From: Gammaproteobacteria bacterium | Lineage (GTDB): Bacteria > Pseudomonadota > Gammaproteobacteria > GCA-001735895 | Direction: 5' to 3' | Assembly: GCA_029864065.1 (NCBI GenBank) | Contig: JAOTUD010000152.1 | Coordinates: 1-6,827 of the forward strand | Length of the DNA stretch: 6,827 nt | Shown: positions 1 to 6,077 of the stretch, piece by piece | Numbering within the stretch: the stretch's first letter is position 1 | How the letters are laid out: every line of letters starts with the position of its first letter | Translations under genes and position numbers: made by a program | Notes under the pieces: generated by a model | What the model was told of the DNA's origin: nothing | The model's database searches: none | The model's input: the letters and a program-made list of their open reading frames with translations, nothing else

Positions 1-1545
1 AAATATTTCGTAGCGCCCGCGCAGGTTTTCGAACAGGGAATTGACAAAGCGCGCGTAGGCATTGTTGGCGGTGGCCGGTTTGAGGACCCGCGAACACATC
101 ATCGGCGACAGGGTCAGCGCGATGATGGTCGAAATAATAATAGTGCCGACCAGCGTGAACGCGAACTCCTTGAACAGTACCCCGGTCAGACCGCCAAGCA
201 TGCCTATGGGCGCGTAGACGACGCAGAGTACCAACGTGGTGGCTATTACCGGTTTGGCGATTTCACGGGCGCCAATCAGGGCCGCTTCGCGCGGGCTTTG
301 TCCTTCGCCGACGTGGCGGTAGATATTCTCGACCACGAGAATCGCATCGTCGACCAGCAGGCCTACCGACATGACCATCGCCAACAGGGTCAGCAGGTTG
401 ATCGAATATCCCATGATCTGCATGTAGAAAATAACGCCGATGATCGATAGCGGGATGGTGACCAGCGGCACCAGGGTAGAGCGAATCGACCCCAGGGAGA
501 GAAAAATGACGCTGACCACGATCATTGCGGCTATGCCGAGCGTCATGATGACTTCCTTGATCGAGGCCTGGATGAATTCGGTCGAATCGTAAGCGATCGT
601 GGCCTTGAGCCCGGGCGGAAACGAGTTTTTCAGTTCGTCGAGCTCCGTATTGACCAGCTGGATCGTTGTCAGTGGGTTACCGTCGGTGGTGCCGTTGATG
701 CCGATGTAGATCGACGGCACGCCATCGAACATGACCAGCGAATCATAGCTTTCGGCGCCGAGCTCGACATCGGCGACGTCGCCGAGCCTGACCGTGTTTC
801 TGCCTTCCTCGCGGATGACGAAACGTTTGAATACCTCGGGATCACTGGTATCGGTAACCGCATTGACGTCGGTTTGCACCAGTTGTCCACGGGCCTGTCC
901 CGCTGCGGACTGATAATTCTCGGCGCCGATAGCACTGACGATATCGGCCGCCGATACTTTCAGTGCCGCCATGCGCACCGGGTCCATCCAGACGCGCATT
1001 GAATAAGTCTTGCCGCCAAGAATCTGCGCCTGAGCGACGCCCTTGACCGTGGACAGGGCGGGCTGAATCGTACGCAGCAGGTAATCGGTAATCTCGACGT
1101 CGGACAGGGTGTCGCTATAGAAGCCATAGTAAGCCAGGGCGAAACCCCCGGCGGACTGCTTGGCGATAACCGGATCTTCGGATTCTACCGGCAATTCACC
1201 GCGGATCGACGCGACCTTGGTGCTCACTTCGGTCAGCGCGATGTCGGCATCGACGCCCAGGTTCATATGCACCTCGACGACCGATACGCTGTTGCTGCTG
1301 CTCGAGCGCACGAAGTCGACGCCCACCGTGCTGGATACCGCCTGCTGCACCGGGGTGCTGATGAAACCCTGGATCAGCTCTGCGCTGGCGCCGGGGTAGG
1401 CCGTGGTAATCGAAATGACCGAGGTTTCGAGTTCTGGGTACTGCCGTACCTGGGTATTGAAGAATGCCTGCGCGCCGAGCAGCACGATCATCGTGCTGAT
1501 TACCAGCGACAGGACCGGACGCCTGATGAAATAATCGGTGAACAT
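1..1545 (-). CDS. RND-family multidrug efflux transporter, HAE-1 type (partial, C-terminal half beyond the left edge)
   Basis: Inner-membrane proton/drug antiporter of a tripartite efflux pump (AcrB/MexB superfamily). Reading leftward from ATG at 1545 the frame is open for 515 codons to the window edge. Family members are about 1,030-1,050 residues, so roughly the first half is present. The start MFTDYFIRRPVLSLV is a typical RND N-terminus leading into TM1 (about 10-30). A periplasmic porter region follows, with QYPE near 35 and a YPGAS motif. TM2 to TM6 lie at about 332-350, 358-378, 384-402, 430-450 and 462-482. TM4 carries VGLLVDDAILVVEN, with the paired proton-relay aspartates D399 and D400 (D407/D408 in AcrB). 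The partner lysine of TM10 lies outside the window. The gene begins 6 bases after the adaptor stop without a clear Shine-Dalgarno, suggesting translational coupling. Substrates cannot be deduced; drugs, solvents or other small hydrophobic molecules are usual. Family certain, substrate unknown. Confidence 0.95.
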   Translation of the reverse strand, partial: MFTDYFIRRPVLSLVISTMIVLLGAQAFFNTQVRQYPELETSVISITTAYPGASAELIQGFISTPVQQAVSSTVGVDFVRSSSSNSVSVVEVHMNLGVDADIALTEVSTKVASIRGELPVESEDPVIAKQSAGGFALAYYGFYSDTLSDVEITDYLLRTIQPALSTVKGVAQAQILGGKTYSMRVWMDPVRMAALKVSAADIVSAIGAENYQSAAGQARGQLVQTDVNAVTDTSDPEVFKRFVIREEGRNTVRLGDVADVELGAESYDSLVMFDGVPSIYIGINGTTDGNPLTTIQLVNTELDELKNSFPPGLKATIAYDSTEFIQASIKEVIMTLGIAAMIVVSVIFLSLGSIRSTLVPLVTIPLSIIGVIFYMQIMGYSINLLTLLAMVMSVGLLVDDAILVVENIYRHVGEGQSPREAALIGAREIAKPVIATTLVLCVVYAPIGMLGGLTGVLFKEFAFTLVGTIIISTIIALTLSPMMCSRVLKPATANNAYARFVNSLFENLRGRYEIF

Positions 1546-1551
1546 CGCGGC

Positions 1552-2703
1552 TTACTGCGCTTTTGACTGGTACTCTGGAACGTCGTCGACGATCGCGACC
1601 CGCAGATTCGGGTAAAGCTTGAGTTGTCCCGCGGTTACCACGAGATCGCCATCCTTGACGCCGCTGGTGATGCCGGCGACGCCGTTGGCGCGGTAGGCCA
1701 CATCGACCTGGCGCGCGGCGAGGCGAGAATCCGGATCGGGATCAGTTGCGCTGGCTTCGGGTTTTTCCAGTACGTAAACCGCCTGGCCGTAAATATTGTA
1801 AAAGATTGACGTCTCGGGCACCGTCAATACCGATACCTTGCGACGCGAACGCACTTGCATGTCGGCGAACATGCCCGGCGCCAGCCGGCGTTTCCGGTTG
1901 TCGACAATGGCGCGAATCGAAATGTTTCGGGTATCGGCGTCGAGTTCCGGATTCCAGGTTTCGACCCGCGCGGTAAAGGTTTGATCCGGGTAGGAACGCA
2001 CCCGAAACTCGATTAACTGCTCTTCGACCAGGTCGTTGAAATTTTCTTCCGGCAACGTGAAATCGAGGTAAAGTTCGTTCAGATCCAGCAGCGTAACAAT
2101 TGTCGATCCGGGGGCGATATACTCGCCGATATCGACGCGCCGGATGCCGAGTTTACCTGAAAAGGGTGCAAATATTCTCTTTTTGGACAGCGCGGTCTTG
2201 GCTACGTTGACCTGGGCCCCGGCGACGTCGACCAGCGCGGCCTGGGTGTCGATATCGTTATTGGTCACGAACGACTGGTCCTTGAGTTTGAGCAGTCGCT
2301 GGTACTGGCGGTTATCGGCGTCGTACTGCGCCCGCGCCGCTTCGAGGTTCGCCATTTCGGTACGGTTGTCGAATTCGACCAGCAACCAGCCCGCCTCTAC
2401 CTCGTCACCGGAATCGAAATTGATCGACTTGATCACGCCCGACACCTCGCTGGTGATATCGACGCCCTGGAAGGCGACCAGCGTGCCGATTGCCTTGATG
2501 CGCCGATTCCATTCGCCCGGGCGTGCCTCTGCCACGGTGACGCTGATCGGTGGCGGTAACTGGCTGCCCTGGGCAATCTGCGCCTGGATTTCCACGGTCT
2601 TCTGGTATGCCAGCGCAGCGGTTAACGCCGCAACCAGCAGCACCACGACTAAAAGCCGTAGCCAGAGGCGCGGTTTGGGCCTGTCTATGGATTGTTCAGC
2701 CAC
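1552..2703 (-). CDS. RND efflux pump periplasmic adaptor (membrane fusion protein, HlyD/AcrA family)
   Basis: Periplasmic adaptor that links the inner-membrane RND transporter encoded next to it with an outer-membrane channel. It has 383 residues, normal for the family. Visible parts in order: a short basic N-terminus and one transmembrane anchor at about 13-33, with no lipobox cysteine, so it is anchored by the helix and not by lipid; first half of the lipoyl domain (about 80-112, with SGVIKSINFDSGDEVEAG); alpha-helical hairpin (about 114-172); second lipoyl half (about 176-208, APFSGKLGIRRVDIGEYI); beta-barrel (about 210-285, ending in LAPGMFADMQV); and a membrane-proximal domain to the C-terminus. 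An acidic proline-containing insert (about 319-326) interrupts the last domain. The start is GTG at 2703: an in-frame TGA lies 24 bases upstream with no other start codon between, and a weak GGACGAG purine stretch precedes it. No outer-membrane factor gene is visible here; it may lie left of the window or elsewhere. Confidence 0.95.
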   Translation of the reverse strand: MAEQSIDRPKPRLWLRLLVVVLLVAALTAALAYQKTVEIQAQIAQGSQLPPPISVTVAEARPGEWNRRIKAIGTLVAFQGVDITSEVSGVIKSINFDSGDEVEAGWLLVEFDNRTEMANLEAARAQYDADNRQYQRLLKLKDQSFVTNNDIDTQAALVDVAGAQVNVAKTALSKKRIFAPFSGKLGIRRVDIGEYIAPGSTIVTLLDLNELYLDFTLPEENFNDLVEEQLIEFRVRSYPDQTFTARVETWNPELDADTRNISIRAIVDNRKRRLAPGMFADMQVRSRRKVSVLTVPETSIFYNIYGQAVYVLEKPEASATDPDPDSRLAARQVDVAYRANGVAGITSGVKDGDLVVTAGQLKLYPNLRVAIVDDVPEYQSKAQ

Positions 2704-2762
2704 TTGTGCTCGTCCGGTTGGTCACTGGTAAATGGATGCGTGGAATGCGAATGCAAGCGCTA

Positions 2763-2791
2763 ATCATAATGCTATGAGACTTATATTGCAG
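2763..2791 (-). promoter_or_regulatory. Candidate sigma-70-type promoter of the efflux operon
   Basis: On the minus strand TATGAT (2768 down to 2763) matches the TATAAT -10 consensus in five of six positions, inside an AT-rich patch about 60 bases before the adaptor start codon. The -35 box is poor: at 17-base spacing the sequence is CTGCAA, three of six matches to TTGACA. An activator or an alternative start is therefore possible. The call rests on position and composition only. Confidence 0.3.
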
Positions 2792-2793
2792 CC

Positions 2794-2809
2794 CCGATAT
2801 ATGTATTGG
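2794..2809. promoter_or_regulatory. Imperfect palindrome, candidate operator upstream of the efflux operon
   Basis: CCGATATATGTATTGG reads the same on both strands at 12 of 16 positions (six of eight base pairs symmetric). It lies just upstream of the candidate promoter, where local TetR- or MarR-type repressors of RND pumps often bind. No regulator gene is visible in the window, so the link is inferred from position and weak symmetry; AT-rich DNA can give this by chance. Confidence 0.25.
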
Positions 2810-2937
2810 CTGTGAAATGGTAAGTAATGGGTGCGCCGCCAGCCAGCTGGATCAAAAATCTGTCGTTAAGCGCCTATGTCGCGGAAACCCGAAAACGCAG
2901 GGCGCCGAATCGCGTGTGATTTTTTGCCGTGGTCCGA

Positions 2938-2954
2938 AACCCGGGCGGCCCCGG
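2938..2954 (-). terminator. Weak terminator-like hairpin after the methyltransferase gene
   Basis: On the minus strand, three bases after the TGA stop, CCGGG and CCCGG can pair as a 5-bp all-GC stem around a four-base loop, followed by only three T residues. The stem is strong but the U-tract is short, so termination would be partial at best. Confidence 0.3.
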
Positions 2955-2957
2955 TCA

Positions 2958-3599
2958 TCAACATTTGCGACAGGCCAGCACCCAGTGGCGCAACCCGTCT
3001 TCCCTGTCGGAAAAGGGATAGGTCCGAAACAGCCTGGACTGGTCGAGTCGTTGCCAGGCTGCGGCAGCGTCGAGTTCATCCATTTTTTGTCTGAACCCAT
3101 AGTCGTCGTAGGCGATTTGCGACAGCGAAAAAATGATGATGCCGTCGCGCCGGGTCAGCTTCAGGATGCCATCCAGCGATTCGGGCGGCGCATGGCCGTG
3201 GGTGAGCACGCCGGCGGCAACCACCGCGCCGTAGCTTTCATCCGGCAGGTCCACTTCCGCGCCGAGGTAAAGCGGGTAAAGCTGCTGGTAGAATCCCTTG
3301 CGCTCGGCGACGGCAAGCATGCCACTGGAGGGATCGAGCCCCTCGAGATTGCGATACCCGGCCTGGTGTAGCAGTTGCCCCATGTTACCGGTGCCGCAAC
3401 CGGCATCGAGAATCCTGGCGCCATAGTCCGGAATATGCCTGCAGGCATAGCCGGTCGCGATCGCGATATAGGGATTGCCGCTTGCCCACAGTTGCTGGTC
3501 GTAGTCCTGCGCCCATTCGTCGTAGAGCGCATCGAGGGTGCTGCGTTCGCCGTCGGCCTGGTAGACCCGTTCCAGCCAGGTTTCGAGATCTTCCAACAA
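2958..3599 (-). CDS. Class I SAM-dependent methyltransferase, METTL27 (WBSCR27)-like
   Basis: Predicted cytosolic methyltransferase of 213 residues with a Rossmann-type SAM fold. Motif I is ILDAGCGTG at 63-71. The acidic end of strand 2 is in GLDPSSGML at 87-95, where D89 should bind the SAM ribose. A VDLPDESYGAVV segment follows, then GVLTHGH at 130-136. The N-terminal LYDEWAQDYD and the THGH segment resemble METTL27-like proteins, whose substrate is unknown, so no acceptor is proposed. The start is TTG. Two TTG codons stand in tandem (3599 and 3596), preceded by a good AAGGGG ribosome-binding sequence (3609-3604); spacing is about 3 bases to the first and 6 to the second, so the second may be the real start. 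An ATG at 3612 is in another frame. The gene is divergent from the SDR-aconitase X operon and 254 bases upstream of the efflux operon, so its own promoter is likely. Confidence 0.88.
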   Translation of the reverse strand: MLEDLETWLERVYQADGERSTLDALYDEWAQDYDQQLWASGNPYIAIATGYACRHIPDYGARILDAGCGTGNMGQLLHQAGYRNLEGLDPSSGMLAVAERKGFYQQLYPLYLGAEVDLPDESYGAVVAAGVLTHGHAPPESLDGILKLTRRDGIIIFSLSQIAYDDYGFRQKMDELDAAAAWQRLDQSRLFRTYPFSDREDGLRHWVLACRKC

Positions 3600-3621
3600 T
3601 TTCCCCTTGCATCTGCGCAGG

Positions 3622-3637
3622 ATAATCAGCAGATTAT
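3622..3637. promoter_or_regulatory. Palindromic candidate operator and divergent promoter core
   Basis: ATAATCAGCAGATTAT is symmetric at 14 of 16 positions: perfect six-base arms plus one more pair around an A/A mismatch. It sits in the 65-base gap between the divergent methyltransferase and SDR starts. The arms also look like -10 boxes: GATAAT (3621-3626) and GATTAT (3632-3637) facing right, and CATAAT (3638 down to 3633) facing left, each close to TATAAT. No convincing -35 box was found for either direction. A dimeric regulator bound here would cover both promoters, which is inference; the symmetry itself is directly visible. Confidence 0.45.
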
Positions 3638-3664
3638 GCCTGAAATCCTGCCCCAGGAGGAACC

Positions 3665-4375
<711 letters not shown>

Positions 4376-4377
4376 CC

Positions 4378-5643
4378 GTGGCGCTGCAACTGAAGCAGCT
4401 GGATCGGGACAGGCTCGAAGGCAGGCTCGGCAAGGCCCAGCGTTTCGCGATGGAGACGATCGTAGCGGCCGCCCGTATCGACGAGGCGGATGCGTTGATC
4501 GATATTAGCTTTGCGCATATCGACGCCTGTTTTTACAACGGCCGCGCGCACCTCGATTTCGTCAACTACATGCTCGCACACGGCGCGACGCTGGCGGTAC
4601 CGTCGTGGACCAACAACGGGCTGGTTTCGCTGAATGACCTGTCACTGCGCGATCCGCTCGCTAGTCGCGAGATGGACGAGGCACGGCAATTGATGCAGGC
4701 CTACGTCAGGCTCGGCTGCAACCCGGTGTGGACCTGCGCGCCCTACCAGCTGCCCGACAGGCCGGCGCTGGGCGACCACATCGTCGGTTCCGAGTCGAAC
4801 GCGGTCAGTTTCTACAACTCGGTGATCGGCGCGCGCACCAATAAATACGGGGACTTCCTCGATGTCTGCGCCGCGATTACCGGGCGCGTGCCTTTCAGCA
4901 AGCTGCACCGGGACGAGTACCGTGCGGCGCAACTGCTGATCGATGTCAGCGCAATCCCGACGCGTATCCGCGACGACGACCTGTTTTACCACCTGCTGGG
5001 TCATGCCATCGGTCGCATCAGCGGCGATCTGGTCCCGGCGATCGTTGGTTTGCCCGCAAACTGTGACGAGGACGATCTGAAGGCGCTCAGCGCCGCCGGC
5101 AGCTCTTCGGGCAGCGTGCCGCTGTTCCACGCGGTTGGCATCACGCCCGAGGCGGCGACCCTCGATATGGCATTCCAGGGCAAACCGGTCCGGCAAAGCA
5201 TCGAACTCTCGGTCGGCGACCTGCAACGGGCACGCGACGAACTGGGACGTAACACCGACCAGGTGCTGGCCGGCGTTGCGCTCGGCACGCCCCATTTTTC
5301 GCTCACCGAGTTCGCGCGCCTGGTCGCGCTGCTCGATGGCCGCAGCATTCACCCGGATCTGATCTGTTACCTGACGACCAGCCGGCACGTCTACCGGCAG
5401 GCTCAGCAGCGCGGCTGGATCGAGGCCCTGCAAAACGCCGGCGTAAAAATCATCACCGATACCTGCACCTATTTTTCACCCGCGATCAACGGTTTACGCG
5501 GCAAGATCATGACCAACTCCGCCAAGTGGGCTTACTACGCGCCCGGTATGCTGCCGGTAGAGGCCGTCATCGGCAGCCTGCGCGAGTGCGTCGAATCGGC
5601 AGTCGGCGGCGAGGTCGTGCTCGACCAGTGGAGTCCGACGTGA
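4378..5643 (+). CDS. Aconitase X large (catalytic) subunit, putative hydroxy-acid dehydratase
   Basis: Catalytic subunit of an AcnX (DUF521) dehydratase, 421 residues, with no small-subunit domain fused. Known members dehydrate cis-3-hydroxy-L-proline (one-chain bacterial Type I) or mevalonate 5-phosphate (two-chain archaeal Type II) using an iron-sulfur cluster. Family features: L-x-G-x-x-G-K-A-x-R-x-A-M near 13-25, AHID at 46-49, GCNPVWTCAPY at 113-123, a GSESNAVSFYNSVIGART block at 137-154, LGTPHFSLTEF at 302-312 and ITDTCTYF at 359-366. C120 and C363 are the best cluster-ligand candidates. T304 stands where I recall Cys in archaeal members (GCPH). The start is GTG at 4378, 2 bases after the SDR stop, with no clear Shine-Dalgarno, so ribosomes probably reinitiate from the SDR gene; the N-terminus matches family starts. 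The partner subunit overlaps its stop codon. Family confident; substrate unknown, cis-3-hydroxyproline being one candidate. Confidence 0.93.
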   Translation: MALQLKQLDRDRLEGRLGKAQRFAMETIVAAARIDEADALIDISFAHIDACFYNGRAHLDFVNYMLAHGATLAVPSWTNNGLVSLNDLSLRDPLASREMDEARQLMQAYVRLGCNPVWTCAPYQLPDRPALGDHIVGSESNAVSFYNSVIGARTNKYGDFLDVCAAITGRVPFSKLHRDEYRAAQLLIDVSAIPTRIRDDDLFYHLLGHAIGRISGDLVPAIVGLPANCDEDDLKALSAAGSSSGSVPLFHAVGITPEAATLDMAFQGKPVRQSIELSVGDLQRARDELGRNTDQVLAGVALGTPHFSLTEFARLVALLDGRSIHPDLICYLTTSRHVYRQAQQRGWIEALQNAGVKIITDTCTYFSPAINGLRGKIMTNSAKWAYYAPGMLPVEAVIGSLRECVESAVGGEVVLDQWSPT

Positions 5644-6077
5644 CCGGGCAGGGATTCAGTTTCTCGTCATGGATTTTAATCCCGGGGCAGGCCGATGGGA
5701 TGGCGTTGACGCTCGACGATACCCTGAGCTTCTGGGGCGGATTCGACCCGGCCGACGGTGAAATCATCGACGTGCATCACCCGCAGTTTGGCGAGCGGGT
5801 CGGCGGCAGGATTCTCTGTGTTCCGCGCAGCAGGGGCTCGGCCGGGACCCCGGGCGGGATCGCCGAAACCCTGCGCAACGGCAGCGGTCCGGCGGCATTC
5901 GTGCTCGGCGAACGCGACGTCAATATCGGGGTCGGGACGCTGGTTGCCAACCGGCTCTACAATCTGGAGGTTCCCGTCGTGGCGGTTGCGCCGTTGGAGC
6001 TTGCGCAAATTCGCAGCGGCGATCGCATCACGATCGACCGGCAGGGCAGGATTTCAGTCAGCCGCGAGGCTGTCTAG
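5640..6077 (+). CDS. Aconitase X small (swivel-domain) subunit
   Basis: Small subunit (DUF126 swivel domain) that closes the active site of the aconitase X dehydratase encoded just upstream; 145 residues, normal for two-chain AcnX. Visible family features: LSFWGGFDPADGEIID at 29-44, HP at 47-48, the RGSAGTPGG loop at 65-73 where S67 is the likely catalytic serine, GPAAFVLGERDVNIGVGTLVA at 83-103, and PVV at 112-114. The GTG start at 5640 overlaps the TGA stop of the large subunit as GTGA, and GGAG at 5630-5633 lies six bases upstream, a good ribosome-binding site. The frame stays open upstream to 5526, but that part is a shadow of the large-subunit gene. The last 24 bases overlap the end of the oncoming Rieske oxygenase gene. 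The stepwise overlap argues for equal production of both subunits. Confident of family; function depends on the unknown substrate. Confidence 0.92.
   Translation: MTGQGFSFSSWILIPGQADGMALTLDDTLSFWGGFDPADGEIIDVHHPQFGERVGGRILCVPRSRGSAGTPGGIAETLRNGSGPAAFVLGERDVNIGVGTLVANRLYNLEVPVVAVAPLELAQIRSGDRITIDRQGRISVSREAV

Larger units (their letters stand above)
2704..2957. other. Gene-free intergenic region between methyltransferase and efflux operon
   Basis: These 254 bases separate two minus-strand genes. The middle part (about 2761-2815) is clearly more AT-rich than its surroundings, as expected for a promoter of the efflux operon. It holds a TATGAT candidate -10 box, an imperfect palindrome and a direct repeat of GAATGC (2743-2754) in the presumed leader. 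A small GC-rich hairpin lies directly after the methyltransferase stop. Short open frames here have no recognisable protein features and are not called. Confidence 0.7.

Noticed and set aside
2144..2731. Open frame of 195 codons on the plus strand opposite the adaptor gene
   Set aside because: Low-complexity Ser/Thr/Ala-rich translation with no motif; it is antisense to the clear membrane fusion protein.
2908..2925. Small hairpin followed by six T residues on the plus strand
   Set aside because: It looks like an intrinsic terminator, but no plus-strand gene arrives from the left and the stem is short with a G-T pair.
2817..3371. Open frame of 184 codons on the plus strand opposite the methyltransferase
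   Set aside because: No domain is visible and the opposite strand encodes a complete SAM motif set; only its first part lies outside the methyltransferase.
4642..5433. Long open frame of 263 codons on the minus strand inside the aconitase X large subunit
   Set aside because: It lies wholly opposite a well-supported family gene, shows no recognisable domain, and is explained by GC-rich codon third positions that remove stops in the opposite frame.
5526..5639. N-terminal extension of the aconitase X small subunit
   Set aside because: The extension would overlap the large subunit by more than 100 bases and has no family similarity; the GTG at 5640 has a proper ribosome-binding site and gives a normal length.
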